Shown: positions 34,601 through 45,034, numbered from the stretch's first letter. The stretch is DNA of 64,000 nucleotides from Pogona vitticeps (GCF_051106095.1 NC_135784.1:151067428-151131427); one strand, 5' to 3'. The notes: a model not told the origin generated them from the sequence alone. Program-made: numbers and translations.

Positions 34601-35125
34601 CCCTTTTAACTCAGGCAACGCAGCTCTGAAGCAGCTGAGGCGGCGGCTTCCTTTCCCCCCCCCCCCGCCCTGCTTCCGAGGCTTTGAACGCCTGTCTCGG
34701 AAACGGCCGCTCAACAGATAAAGACTCCCCTAACCGAGTCAATGGCAAGAGGGGCTGAACTTCACCGGGCGAATGTCCCACCGACGCTTGTGAAAAGCAC
34801 AGGAGCCTTGCCGTGAAAACAGACGGCAACCCGAGCTACACCCTTTTCCTTGGGGAGCTGCCAGCCTCCTCCTCCCTGTTCGGGTCCTTACTTACCCTGC
34901 TCGTCCCTCACCCACCCAGCCACCCACCCCTCCCGGGGCCCGGCCCTTCCTCCTCTCCCTCCCCACCCAGCTGTCGCCCACCCCACACCCGCCTCTCCGC
35001 GGTTCGCCCTGACCCCCCACCCCACCCCACCCCACCCGCGCTCACCAGCCAGCCGGGGACGCCCTCGGCCTCAGCCCTGCCCGCGCTCCCAGGTGCAAGG
35101 CTTCCCGGAGGCGACGGGCCGCCAT
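22436..35125 (-). CDS. COQ10A: Coenzyme Q-binding protein COQ10 homolog A, mitochondrial (complete, five exons)
   Basis: COQ10 proteins are START/polyketide-cyclase-fold lipid-binding proteins of the inner mitochondrial membrane that bind coenzyme Q and support its use in respiration. Five exons (35046-35125, 25476-25637, 24776-24968, 24267-24368, 22436-22603) join in phase to give about 234 residues; human COQ10A is 247 and COQ10B 238 as I recall. The order is: an Arg-rich N-terminus fit for mitochondrial import ([20 protein letters not shown]), the linker [19 protein letters not shown], then the START-like domain with [52 protein letters not shown] and [20 protein letters not shown], ending FHEIHQT-stop. 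Exons 3 and 4 are joined by a GC-AG intron. Synteny (convergent with CS, head to head with ANKRD52) favours COQ10A over COQ10B; sequence alone is less decisive because exon 2 also resembles COQ10B. Confidence 0.93.
22604..24266 (-). other. COQ10A: COQ10A intron 4
   Basis: A GT-AG intron of 1.66 kb. It begins (minus sense) gtaagt and ends with a C-rich tract before AG. It carries a (GGGA)n tract at about 22641-22666 and a small palindromic hAT-like remnant near 23120-23215 (gttggactgcaactcatgg / gatgggaaatgtag). Confidence 0.85.
22641..22666. repeat. (GGGA)n microsatellite
   Basis: About six GGGA units close to the acceptor of the COQ10A last exon. On the minus strand this is a TCCC tract. 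Confidence 0.9.
24267..24368 (-). CDS. COQ10A: COQ10A exon 4
   Basis: The acceptor is ttcccctccag at 24370-24369 and the donor is CA|gtaagt. The exon is 34 codons, [20 protein letters not shown] to [10 protein letters not shown], phase 0 to 0. Human has [20 protein letters not shown], so the match is close. Confidence 0.95.
24369..24775 (-). other. COQ10A: COQ10A intron 3, GC-AG type
   Basis: A 407-bp intron beginning GCGAGT and ending ttcccctccag on the minus strand. Conservation of the protein across the junction (HLVK|AICTDGK; human HMVKAVCTDGK) fixes the donor at GC. Confidence 0.8.
24776..24968 (-). CDS. COQ10A: COQ10A exon 3
   Basis: The acceptor is ctcctcaacag. The exon reads [20 protein letters not shown], through [20 protein letters not shown], to [10 protein letters not shown]. 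It is 193 bp, phase 2 to 0. The downstream donor is GCGAGT (24775-24770). A GT donor six bases upstream (CTG|gtgaag) would also keep frame but would delete the conserved Val-Lys. Confidence 0.93.
25476..25637 (-). CDS. COQ10A: COQ10A exon 2
   Basis: The acceptor is taccttgcag, the donor GG|gtgagc. It reads [20 protein letters not shown], through [20 protein letters not shown], to EYSERRIIG, split in the final Gly. Two acceptors six bases apart both keep the frame (exon start 25637 or 25631). I prefer 25637 because it keeps the Arg-Tyr (RY) found in COQ10B (GRYLASCG). Intron 1 is about 9.4 kb. Confidence 0.85.
26045..26165. mobile_element. hAT-like MITE remnant
   Basis: The segment acatgtggccctccaaatat followed by tgctggactgccaatcccat matches the 'cctccagatgttgctggactacaactccc' half of a common small reptile hAT element. 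The matching other half is decayed. Confidence 0.4.
26489..26921. mobile_element. TA-flanked MITE (Tc1/mariner-like), 433 bp
   Basis: It opens CAGTGGTGCCTCGCACAGCG and closes with the inverted copy (GTTGTGCAAGGCACCATTG), with TA on both sides (26487-26488, 26922-26923). The interior contains repeated GGCCATTTT / GCCATTTTCG motifs and no coding frame of note. It shares TIR and interior motifs with elements at 60380-60779 and 61681-62107, which marks one expanded family. Confidence 0.8.
27385..27495 (-). mobile_element. MIR-like SINE/LINE-tail fragment
   Basis: It contains gaactacagatctggaaggg, accctacagatcaagtccag and ggggaatcagattcccaacc in order, the reverse of a tRNA-type B box region plus core. 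A related fragment is at 31508-31650. Family not fixed. Confidence 0.35.
29088..29330 (+). mobile_element. tRNA-derived SINE, sense
   Basis: A B-box-like block (gaggttgggagtttgattcc) near the 5' end is followed by cagcctgtgtagccttgggg-like unique sequence. It ends aattgacttgactatacatg with an (ATG)n tail. This copy is in sense and shows the family's 3' end best. Confidence 0.6.
29838..30372 (+). mobile_element. LINE 3' end, L2/CR1 group
   Basis: One frame reads [20 protein letters not shown] followed by [14 protein letters not shown], the conserved C-terminal block of L2/CR1-group ORF2. Upstream there are frame-broken traces of the [17 protein letters not shown] block. A 3'UTR follows, with ttgggttacttttaaggag and an (AAATA)n tail. 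The copy is 5'-truncated and not able to code. Confidence 0.75.
31200..31440 (-). mobile_element. tRNA-derived SINE, antisense
   Basis: Same family as 29088-29330: on the plus strand it reads tcatgtcaattctgatttat at one end and ggggaatcaaactcccaact (reverse of the B box) at the other. Confidence 0.6.
31508..31650 (-). mobile_element. MIR-like SINE fragment
   Basis: It contains gctggaagagaccctatgga, then ggaattgaactccaacattt and gccagatattgaaaccactg. This resembles the reverse of a tRNA-type B box followed by a core region. It is diverged. Confidence 0.4.
32652..32876. repeat. Foldback element with about 100-bp inverted arms
   Basis: The left arm (about 32652-32753) and right arm (about 32777-32876) are inverted copies that differ at only a few sites, around a 23-bp AT-rich spacer. 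Each arm contains tcttcagaggacagcactc, tgttctgaaggttgttctt and cgggctctttggccgtg. One arm's outer end recurs as a short fragment at about 55150-55180. The sequence reminds me of terminal repeats of squamate Penelope-like elements, but I cannot prove this. Confidence 0.75.
33396..33492. repeat. AT-rich perfect-loop palindrome (MITE-like)
   Basis: 45-bp arms beginning CCATCACAAAATCT on each strand, with gtgtgatttaaat near the centre and a 6-bp spacer. Further imperfect repeats of gatttaaatcaca lie just outside to 33524. The structure suggests a small foldback DNA element; no TSD was assigned. Confidence 0.7.
35046..35125 (-). CDS. COQ10A: COQ10A exon 1 (start codon, mitochondrial presequence)
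   Basis: ATG at 35125-35123 opens [20 protein letters not shown], Arg-rich and nearly free of acids, as expected for a matrix-targeting signal. The exon ends GGC TG before the donor gtgagc, phase 2, which matches the phase needed by exon 2. It lies in the CpG-rich segment. The start is supported by the MAAR opening (COQ10B also begins MAAR) and by the phase match to exon 2. The presequence is not conserved enough for certainty. Confidence 0.75.
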
Positions 35126-35224
35126 GAAGAGGAAGCCTGGTGGAAAAGTCCCGACTCTCGCCCGCCTTCCGTTCTGCCACCAAGCCGACAGACGCCGGCT
35201 CCGACATCCGTGAACCCTCACCCG

Positions 35225-35234
35225 CCTACGTCAC
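35225..35234. promoter_or_regulatory. CRE/ATF-like site
   Basis: ctacgtcaca contains the TGACGTAG form of the CRE on the minus strand, 100 bp upstream of the COQ10A ATG. It is a motif match only. Confidence 0.35.
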
Positions 35235-35318
35235 AACATCGTCGCCCGCCGCTCTGGCCTCACCAGACTCGCCGAGGAAGACGGGCGGGGGAAGGAAAGC
35301 AAGAAAGAGAGGAAGCCG

Positions 35319-35345
35319 GCGCAAGGCATTGTGGGAGTTGTGGTT
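35319..35345 (-). promoter_or_regulatory. ZNF143 (Staf/SBS)-type binding site
   Basis: The minus strand reads ACCACAACTCCCACAATGCC followed by TTGCGC, close to the known promoter motif ACTACAACTCCCAGAATGC(N)nGCG bound by ZNF143. It lies about 200 bp upstream of the COQ10A ATG inside the CpG-rich segment, a typical position. Confidence 0.6.
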
Positions 35346-35420
35346 CTTAGGGGGAACCAGCGGCCGAGAGAATGACGGGAGCGGCCCGTTTCCCTTCGGC
35401 GGGAGCGCTTCAGGAGCCCG

Positions 35421-36517
35421 TATGTTGCCATGGGGGGTTGAGATCGAGAGAGGAAGAAGGGTGCGTCATTTCTTGTTCGATCACATGACACACCGTCGCT
35501 CTCTCTCTCTCTCTGTCTCTCTCTGATTTATAGGTCTGACTGAGGGCATCTTGGTGTTGAGGCGGATTTGGAAAGTTTTCACCCCTCATCTTTCAATTTT
35601 TAAAAGTGTATTTATCTCTCGCTTTTCTTCCAAAGCATTCAAAGCACGGACTCGTGGCTCTTCTTTTCACTCCTCCCTCTTGAGCTTCAAAGCAAATCTG
35701 CGAGGTAGGCTCCGAGAGACCGACCCAATGCAGAAGGGCAGGCCTTCCAAGCCTTAGTTCAATACGAAACCACGACCTTGGTCAAGGCCAGACTCACACT
35801 TCGCCTGGAGATAGCCCATATTGAAACGCCGCCCTTCTTCTAAAGATGGACTCGCTGATCCATAGGGTGCCTTCCAGCTCTGCAGTTCTAAGATGATAAT
35901 AATGATGACGATAACAATTCGTGTTTAAGGCATCTGCCATGCTCCCTTACAATATCAAATTGTGCTTCTATTTTTCATAGGAGGAAAAGGGCAGAGGCCC
36001 TTCAGGGTGGTGTAGGTTTTCATTCAATAGCCTATTTCACTGGGTTCGTGAAGCAAACTCAGAAGAACACTCTACATGGTGTTGTTCGAAGGGTGTCTCT
36101 GTGTAAATTGCTGGGAAATATATAAAAGGCTATTATGTATAAGGATACAGTAATTTGAAAAGAAACAATGCAGGTAAGCCAAAAAGTACCATGCTACTTC
36201 CCTGTGATTGTTCGTTTCCCCTCATATGTTGTGTTCTCCCTCTGCAGCCTCTGTTGTCTTCTCACCCTACTCACTCACTCATTCTGTTTTCTTCTCCCAT
36301 TCCTGATTCTGTGTGTTGTGCCAAGTTGCTCCCAAGCAGAGGTGGACCATCTTGTAGCCAACCACATACAGTGGGTCAGTGGCCACACTTCCGTATACAC
36401 ATTCATTCATGTATGTATATGCATGGCTGTATGCCCTCTTGATCAAGCTCTTCCCCACACACATTTCAGTTACCTATCACATCACACAGCACTGTACTCC
36501 TTTTCTTTCCCTCTTCT
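35421..36517. other. Intergenic sequence upstream of COQ10A
   Basis: A (TC)n-like tract lies at about 35501-35525. The rest is unique sequence without gene signal. Confidence 0.5.
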
Positions 36518-36855
36518 AGGTAAAGGTAAAGGTTCCCCTTGACATTTCGTCCAGTCATGTCTGACTCTAGGGGGCAGTGTTCATTTCCATTTCCAAGCCG
36601 TAGAACCAGCATTTGTCCATAGACCGTTTCCGTGGTCACGTGGCCAGTGCAACTAGACACAGAACGTCATTACCTTCCCACCATGGTGGTACCTATTTAT
36701 TTACTCACATTTGCATGCTTTCGAACTGCTAGGTTGGCAGGAGTTGGGACAAGTGACGGGAGCTCACTCCATTGCGTGGATTTGATCTTATGACTGCTGG
36801 TCTTCCGACCCTGCAGCACAGAGGCTTCTATGGTTTAACCTGCAGCGCCACCACA
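36518..36855 (-). mobile_element. Sauria-type SINE (full length, TSD present)
   Basis: On the minus strand it starts TGTGGTGGCGCTGCAGGTTA (tRNA-like A box) with a B-box-like GATCAAATCC, and ends in the BovB-related tail tgtcaaggggaacctttacc. It is flanked by 10-bp direct repeats, tccctcttct (36508-36517) and tccctctgct (36856-36865), one mismatch. Sauria SINEs are squamate-specific and use BovB LINE machinery. Confidence 0.85.
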
Positions 36856-37095
36856 TCCCTCTGCTACTGGAGATGAAATAGCTATTTTGACTTTGAACAC
36901 AACAGGAGTAAACAACAGTGTTGTGCATTCAGCTGTCTATCCATAATATGCCAAACTCCTCAATGATATCAGAGTGAACAACTGAGCCATGACCACCTGG
37001 CAGGGCCATAGATCTTTTTGTCTGTCCAGCGACATTAAGATGTCAAAGGACGACAGGTAATACATACATAAATGGGTTGTGGACTGTGAACTCCA

Positions 37096-37891
37096 AAGGT
37101 AAAGGTTCCCCTTGACATTTTTAGTCCAGTCATGTCCGACCCTAGGGGGTGGTGCTCATCCCGTTTTTCAAGCCATAGAGCCAACGCTTGTCCGAAGACA
37201 GTTTCCGTTGTCATGTCGCCAGCATGACTAGGAAGCGCTGTTTTGCCTTCCCAGGGAGGTGGTCCCTATTTATCTACTCGCATTTGCATGTTTTCGAACT
37301 GTTAGGTTGGCGGAATAGCTATGGTTTTTCCTGTCGTGATGTATGGAAGTGAGAGCTGGACCATAAAGAAAGCAGACCGCCGAAGAATTGATGCCTTTGA
37401 ATTGTGGTGCTGGAGGAGGCTCTTGAGAATCCCCTGGACTGCAAGGAGAACAAACCTATCAGTTCTAAAGGAAATCAACCCTGAATGCTCACTTGAAGGA
37501 CAGATCCTGAAGCTGAGGCTCCAGTACTTTGGCCATCTCATGAGAAGAAAAGAGTCCTTGGAAAAAACCTTGATGTTAGGAAGGTGTGATGGCAAGAGGA
37601 GAAGGGGACGACCGAGGATGAGATGGCTGGACAGTGTCTGCGAAGCAACCAACATGAACCTGACACAACTCCGGGAGGCAGTAGAAGACAGGAGGGCCTG
37701 GCGTGCTCTGGTCCATGGGGTCACGAAGAGTCGGACACGACTAAACGACTAAACACACACAGGTTGGCGCGGAGCTGGGACAAAGTGACAGGAGCTCATT
37801 CTGTCGCGTGGATTCGATCTTACGACTGCTGGTCTTCTAACCCTGCAGCACAGGCTTCTGCGGTTTAGCCCGCAGCGCCACCACGTCCCCA
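37096..37891 (-). mobile_element. Second Sauria-type SINE, interrupted by a BovB insertion
   Basis: The two halves (37096-37312 and 37761-37891) join to give the same SINE as at 36518. Its flanks are tgaactcca (37087-37095) and tgaacttca (37892-37900), an 8/9 match duplication. The break contains the BovB fragment 37313-37760, flanked by a duplicated piece of the SINE itself (aggttggcg). Confidence 0.85.
37313..37760 (+). mobile_element. BovB (RTE) LINE 3' fragment nested in a SINE
   Basis: One frame at about 37321-37752 is open and encodes the C-terminal part of BovB ORF2: MVFPVVMYGSESWTIKKADR, FELWCWRRLLRIPWTARRTN, LQYFGHLMRR and KSRTRLND. It ends with an (AC)n tail. A 9-bp target duplication aggttggcg flanks it (37304-37312, 37761-37769). 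The copy is strongly 5'-truncated but its frame is unbroken, so the insertion is fairly young. Confidence 0.9.
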
Positions 37892-37900
37892 TGAACTTCA

Positions 37901-40900
37901 TAGTGAACTGTAAAACAGATTATGTAAAGCAATCACTACTTACAATGAAAATTCATTGCACCATTTTTGTCTTCTACCAATGGCATTGATCCTGCAGAGA
38001 TGAATTAATTGTTACAGACACTATTAGACTTATTTACAGTATTTCCTTTAGTAACAAATGAAGGTTGTTTTTTCTTTCTGTTACGTCTCACTTATGCATA
38101 AAGTTTATCTGAAATAAAGATTAGGGAGACCTATCTGTAATAACAAATCTGGAGCAGGATCCTGTGAGGTATATGTCAGTAATTTTCCTGGGGAAAGTAA
38201 ATTATGATTAAACCACTTTTTAGTTTGCAGTTTAGATGTACTGAATGGCTCAGTAGTGCCATTAATAGAATAAACCTTGTAGCACCATTGTTAGGATGGT
38301 ATGTGGCCTGATGGCTTCAGGACAGAACATGAAGGATTTTCTAAAAATGTTTGTAGTAAAGCACATCTGTGATTACATTGAAAAGGAAGGTGTTTTATAT
38401 AGTAGGTAAGAACTGAAATATGAATGCCCCTCCCCATTCTATTCCCTCTCCAGTACATCTCTAAAGAAAGTAGTCAGTGGTGAATGAAAATGTCAGCAAC
38501 TGATCTTTTTGCTGCCTCTGTCCTTTCATCTTGATTTCACTGTTAGGTAACATAGCTAATTGCAGGTCCAATAACATGATTAAAAATAGCCATGGCAGCA
38601 AGGTCCTCTGACCCCTTCCCATGAACTTGTTTAAACCCATGATTAAAGTAGAAAGCCAGAGAAGAGCTTCCCATGCCAAGTCAGGCTGCAACGGAGTCAT
38701 CACTCGTGTTCCTTCCCTTGCGCCCCCCTGCAGTGTTCGACATGATGGTTCAGGAGTGTATAGCAATAGAGAGAGCCAAATACACTATATATGCTCTTCC
38801 CTTTCATTCTAAATGACTTGTCACAGGAGACCATGTGCCTTTCAACTCCTTTAACAGACGTGCGTGGAAATAATGTGTCTTTTTCTGGAGTTCTGCCCAG
38901 AGAATAATACTGAGGTAGCACCTGCTTCTTTAACTATTTTTGCCTTTGAAGTGAAAAGTCAAAATAACACTTAACTTTGGATCTGAGCTTATATTTATAA
39001 TGACACAGAGAGACAGAATGGCAGCAGGAAAACAGCACCCTTTTTGGAACTGAATGCTGTGAGGTTGCTTCATGCTTCAGAGCAGGGCTTTTCTTTCAAA
39101 GCAGTAAATTATTGTATGCTCTCAGTTCTGTACATCAATGCTATGCAGAGAATTAAGTCCCACTATATTGAATAGCGTTCATTTCATGGTAAGTGTACGT
39201 AGGTGTATACAGTCTTCAGATGCATACTTGAACGAGTTAGATTAACCATCCCTTACCTTCTTTTAACCACTATGTCATAATAAAGGCTGTGAGTGCATAC
39301 TTTTCTTATCCATTCAATGCTTATGGATGAAGGAATTGTATTACATATGTATTCTGTTAGTTTGCTATCTGTTACATATTCACACTCCACACTCCAATCT
39401 ATAGATCAAAAAGGGGCTATTTTCACAATTACAGTGCATGCTATAATGCAATTATAAACAACGAATAAGTCCCATGACCAAAATACTGGAATATAGAACA
39501 GAATGCAAACAGCGGCAATATTGAATGAATCTTGAAGGCTCATTGGAAAGGTAAGAAAAACTGTGAAACTCCTCAAGGGAGTGAGGAGATGGTTGCTTGA
39601 TTTGTCGGTTTTTAGTGCTGTTAGGAGGTCCTTTGAGGTAAAAATAGCCATAATCCCACTTTCAGTTCAGAATGTGGGAAGACATTAAACTGATTCCAGT
39701 ACTAATTCAGCGTTTATAACGGGTACTCGCAAGTAATCATCAGTAATGAGAGAGAAATCCCTAACTCAAAGGAGTAGAATGCCAAGTGGGTGGAGCACCA
39801 GTCTGAGGTGTAAAACATACTGTAATGCAGCAACTGTTATTTATAGATTTAAAATGTAAGCTAATTCAGAAGATCAAAATTTTACAGTCATTTAAAAACA
39901 AAAATGAAATAATGCAAAAACATTTACAAAGAGCATAGGCCAACATTGTTTCTCACCTAGCTTCCCCCCCACCCCCGGCTTGTACACATACAGTCATTGG
40001 TTACAGAAAAAACAGTATGGTACCAAACATTCCTAAAGCATCTCAAAGTCTTCATAGGGAGTTGTGTAATTTTGTTTCCGTTGGATAAAATAGCATCTGT
40101 GGACAATATTAATTTCCTGGGTAATTCATATGGGAGAAGATGGTCATTAAAATGTTAAGGCACTGTCTGTCTGTTCATTTCCTTAGATATCGACCTGGTT
40201 CTGGTGCAAGGGGGGAGTGTAATTGTTGAACTCTGAGGGAAATCATATGCAAAATGTACCAACAGTAGCAAAACTATTTGAGGAAGTAGATTTGAGCTAC
40301 AAAAGCTCACATTAAAATATAGCAGTTAGTCTTTAAAGGGCCACAATGATTGGTCTTTCTTGTTTTGTTTTTTAGTCTGATATCCTTACGTGAAGAAGTC
40401 AAAAGTTTGATGTATTTTTGGTTTAGTACTATATTGGATAAAAATCCAGGTAAGCTTGCTGGAGTTCTCTGTGTGTGCTTGAAAGGAGTAAGAAGATTGA
40501 AATTCAAAATATGTTAACTGGATTACAACCCATGCAGCCTTGCTAGAGGGATCAGGTTATGCAACTCCACAAGAAACGGAGTGTGCTGTCCCAGCTGAGA
40601 AGTAAAACAAGAAGAATGTAAAGGTGAGCATAGGGGAAAGACATAAATATATACATACTGGACATGTTCAGTGTTTCCCTGGTACATCAGTTTTAGCTGT
40701 CTGAATTCACACAGATATCAGATATATTACACCACTTTCATCCGCATGTAATTACTATAAAATTTAACATACATTGTGCAGTATTTTTAGTGGTTTCCAC
40801 TGAATCATGAAATGAAGATTCCATGTGATTTCCTCTTAAAAATTATATTCAGTTGGAAAGTAAGTAAATACATTGGGGCTTTCAAGCATGTTTGCTGAAA

Positions 40901-43900
40901 ACATGCAAAAGTGGAATCAAGGCTGGAAAGTCCACTTTGGCCATGGTCCCACAAAACAGGTAGCACAATAGCCGTCATGGCTAATCTGTGACATCAATAG
41001 GTGTACGTATATCCCATCTCCAAACAATGGGGTAAATTCACATCACTGAGTTTCTGCCTGCCATTATTGTCATGCAGCAAGCACAAGCAGAAAGAATACC
41101 AGTAGGAGCTGCTTCTGACCCCACATGGGGTCATGGGTGAATAATATATGAGTGGGCAGCACATGCAGCCCTCCAAAGCTATTTTTGCAGGCCATGGGTG
41201 TCTCCTGAAAACCAACTGCTTTCAGAAATGTCATTTCCCACTGTTCCCTTTATTATTTTTTCAGCTCAGCATGGTGTAAGGCACTCCTTTCTCCTGCCCG
41301 AAGGGCAAACCCATAAAAGTGAAACTCAAAGCAGATTGCTAGCAATATTTGGTCTTTTATCTTTCGATAATTTTTGCTCATTTTAGAAGCTGTTGCAGTC
41401 CCCTATGGCCCTTGGAAAAGTAAAACTGGCCACTGGATCCTCAGAGGTTGCCCACCTCTGGTGAAATTATACAGTCCAACCCCACTTGGGCTTGGTCCAT
41501 TACAAGAAATTCAGCATCTGATGATGCAGCAGCTTAGAGGAGTTAAGAATATACGACAACTAGCAACTAGTACTGGGGGAGCATACTTGAATATATGTTA
41601 TTTTCTAAATAATTATTTTCCAATTAAACATTGTGAATCAGAGCACAGGAGAAAAGCCAAGAACAGGGATTTCTGCACAAAGTTCAAGGTGTGACCCTAC
41701 TTCCTTGCACATGCTTTGATTCTATGCATAAGAAGTCAGTACTAACACCTAACTTCTCCACTTGGATATTCTGAACTAAGAGAGCAAAAAGATCAAAAGC
41801 CATCTCTAGCAAAGAGAATCTTTGATGATCCTTCTCATTCCTTAACTTCTGAATATTTATTAAAGTTGTACCTATGGCCTATTTTATAAATAGACCCATA
41901 AAATCCAAACTTTTGTAGATGTTGGTTTGCATATTTGTGTTTATAAATGCCACATAGCAACAAAACATTTTAAATTTTTCCTCCAGAACTGTTTCAGTTT
42001 TTAAAAAAATAAAAAAGTAATCCTGTTAGTTTGTTTCAGCACGTATAACAAACACAAAACAAAAACGAAAGTGTTACGGCATCTTTCAGATTAACATTTG
42101 TTTCAGTGTGATCTTTCATTTATTGCAATCCACTTCTTCAGAAACATAAGTACCATATTTAGAACAAAGGTGTACATACACAGATTATACATGTTTGTGG
42201 GGATGGAGAATAAGCCAAATGGGATATAGAGACAACTATGGCAGTAACATATGCAATTAACTGTCTGAATATTGGTTGTATAAATATTCTGGCTAAAAGC
42301 AGAAAATTAGCTAATACAAATTGTCAGCTGGTGCAGAATGGTTAGGTGGACTATTGACACCTACACTTTTTTTTTCAAGAAGGAGTTGGTTGTACCAGAG
42401 TTTTGCCAAATAAAACCACTTTTTGGCTGTACAGAAGACTGCAGAAAGATGCATCTTATTCATATACTGTATAGTGTGCTAAAAAGCCCTGGACTGTGTT
42501 TAAGACTCAAGATGTATACTGGTATATATGAATATAATTAATATCGGCTGTCTTTTCATTCTATTTTTAATAATACCTGAACAGAATTAACCTAAAGCCA
42601 TGGAAGAGTGCACTAACACTCTTGCATTAAACTGGACTTTAGTAATTTGGCATTCTTTAATGAAAAAATTAAATATAGGAGTGACTTTTAAGTTAACTTT
42701 AAGTAACTTTGCATTCTAGTGACTGAATTTATTTGATTGTAATCCCTTGGCTGCAATCTTCAGTTTCCATACATTCTGGATGGTAAATTAGCCAGTTCCT
42801 ACCCCTCTGAAAAACTCTTATAGTCAATGCCTATTTATTAGGGCAGCTAATGGCATTTTTCTACAAACATCTTTTGTTTCTGCAAACTGGGTTATTTGTA
42901 TTCTGTGTTTTGTCACTCTGATCTTACTGTGCTTACTGCTATACTTTCCAAAGAATACCAGTGTTAAATTATATCTCCTAAGAACCTTTGTACCCCCAAA
43001 ATCCCCCTCCATTTTCATGTTGTGTGGCATAAATTGCTTTCTGAGTGAGGGAAACAGCTTAAAAGAACGTCAAGGAGAACTGCTGCCATTGCTCCCCCAG
43101 CCCCAGCATCTACTACCTGAAACAGCTACCTCACTGTGCCTAATGAGAGGCTTCATTATGTTGTCCTTGGTGTTCAGCTGTCTGCTTCACTTTTTCCTTG
43201 AAGTGGTCTCTCCTAGGTTGTCCAGCAGTAGAACTGGCCAATGTAGGTCTTGCCTTTTCTTGTGCCTTTAACAACTGCCTTAATTTGCAAATATCAGTTG
43301 ATGAAGCTTCTAATACTTGAGAAATCTTTTAATGGTTTTACATTGAACCATTGTTAAAAGAAGAATGACAGGAGTGGATTTACAAGCTGCCTATCATAAA
43401 CTCACTACTGTACAGTAGTTACTGCATGGTGCAGTTCTAACCATAGAATTAGAAAAGTACATGGAGAGTGGAGAGTGCCCTCTACTGGTCCTTAGCCATT
43501 ATGTGCCAAACTTCTCCAAGAAACATAAGGCTCTTCATCTTCTGAATATGGATGGACTTTTCATTGTGATATGGTGAAAGCTGAAGCGAAGCACACTTAA
43601 GATTTCACAGGCATGAAACTGGATTAATGGCACGATTTGATCTTGCGAAAGAACAGAAGTCTGTTACTCATTTTGTTGTCTCTGAAAGTTGTGTGTGTCT
43701 GCGATAACTGGCCAAAATCCTATCGGCATACCTTTATGTTAGCTGAAGTCAATGACGGTCATCAGCAGAGGCTAGTAAAACTTTAATTTAAATTAATTGA
43801 AAGCTTCCTGTCCACCTGTTTCAGGTTCTGAGGATCCCCAGGGCTGCCTTTTGCCCTGGTGAAGGCTTTGGGAGCCACTGGAAACTTTAATTGCCAAGAA

Positions 43901-44349
43901 ACACCTCCAGACTGAGGTTAGTAACCCAATCCCAGCAGGCAGCGGTGACCCAGCTGCAGTTAAGGGATCCGCAGATCCCAAGCTTCCCAAAGGCTTCCCC
44001 ATGAGTCAGCATCTGTCTATTAGGAGTAGGTAATGTCAAACATTTGATACATCTTTTTTTCCTGCAAACTGGCTTTTTAAATATATTCTGGATTTTGTCA
44101 CTCTGAATCATGGGTATTGAAGCACAATATCCACAATATCCTAGATTCATAAACTGGACTTTTTTTTTTGAAGAATTTAATTAACTTCTGGATGGTGCCT
44201 TAACTTCAATATTTGAGGATAAGTGGATGACTTGATATATATGTTGTCAATTATAGCTCATATACTGTATTTAACATTCTAATAAAGGTGGTGTTTCAAA
44301 GCTGTGATCACAGCTTTCATCCAGAACCTGCCCCTCTTTTTTTCCTGAT
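37901..44349. other. AT-rich intergenic sequence
   Basis: About 6.4 kb of mostly unique AT-rich DNA between COQ10A and ANKRD52. No conserved coding segment, RNA gene or well-defined repeat was recognised. It could hold regulatory elements, which sequence inspection alone cannot show. Confidence 0.4.
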
Positions 44350-44425
44350 CCTTAAATTTATTTATTTAAAATGTTTTTACCCCACTTTTCTTACAAGGCC
44401 CCAAGGTAGCTTAAATGTTCCCTTA
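44350..44425 (-). mobile_element. LINE 3' tail fragment, L2/CR1 group
   Basis: atttatttatttaaaatg then tttttaccccacttttctta and gccccaaggtagctta: the reverse of the tail seen in sense at 30310-30372. Confidence 0.5.
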
Positions 44426-45034
44426 TGGTATTCCCTCCCAAAATAATCTTTCATATGGAAATGTTGCCATGTGTGCTCATCTTTATATCCTTCAAACTGC
44501 TAGTAGAGAGAAAGATATAAATTTCTTCTCTGAAGGAGTCACAATGGCAGAAAAAGTATTTGGTATCAGATTAAAGGGAAAGAAGCCACAATGTTGGATT
44601 ATTTGGATCTCAACAGAATTTCCATTATGGGTTTGCCATTTTCACACTTGGGGTGGGGGACAAAACACTAGGGTTTTTTTTGGTCCAAATCAACATATTA
44701 ACTAGCAGTAATCCTAACTACGGTAGCACAAATATTTAATGCGTACAGAGTTTGAGAGGGAGTACTATTGTTTTTTTAATGAACCACTCCCAAATCATGT
44801 TTCTTGCTTTGGGTTAGGCCAAAAGGGGTTTGTGGAACTCAACAGAATGAAATTGGCATACATACCAGGATAATTGTACAACACTGGATTTTTTTTTATG
44901 ATGCACTCATATGTTAGGCTCAACTACACACTTTTGTGTGTTGGAAAAAAACCTGGTGTTTACATATACCTAAATGGTGGTGCAGGTACATGCAGCAGCT
45001 CTAGAGAGTATCTTTTAATTAATGTTTTGTTTGT

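Larger units (their letters stand above)
25638..35045 (-). other. COQ10A: COQ10A intron 1 (about 9.4 kb)
   Basis: A long first intron from gtgagc to taccttgcag. It holds a TA-flanked MITE (26489-26921), MIR-like SINE fragments, a tRNA-derived SINE pair of copies, a LINE 3' end (29838-30372), a foldback element (32652-32876) and an AT-rich palindrome (33396-33492). I see no additional conserved exon. Confidence 0.75.
34600..35420 (-). promoter_or_regulatory. COQ10A: CpG-rich promoter region of COQ10A
   Basis: GC- and CpG-rich sequence surrounds the COQ10A start codon in contrast to the AT-rich flanks. It contains a ZNF143/SBS-type motif (35319-35345) and a CRE-like half site (tacgtcac, about 35227-35234). 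No TATA box is evident. The transcription start is probably between 35150 and 35350. Confidence 0.65.

Noticed and set aside
34014-34721. 235-residue open frame upstream of the COQ10A CpG segment
   Set aside because: Composition is Pro/Ser/Leu-rich from C-rich runs. It has no conserved motif and overlaps COQ10A intron 1 on the opposite strand.
34813-35350. Long open frames in the COQ10A CpG island on the plus strand
   Set aside because: GC-rich sequence lacks stop codons by composition. The real reading is COQ10A exon 1 on the minus strand.
38461-38766. 101-residue minus-strand frame in intergenic DNA
   Set aside because: No homology recognised, no supporting splice or CpG context.
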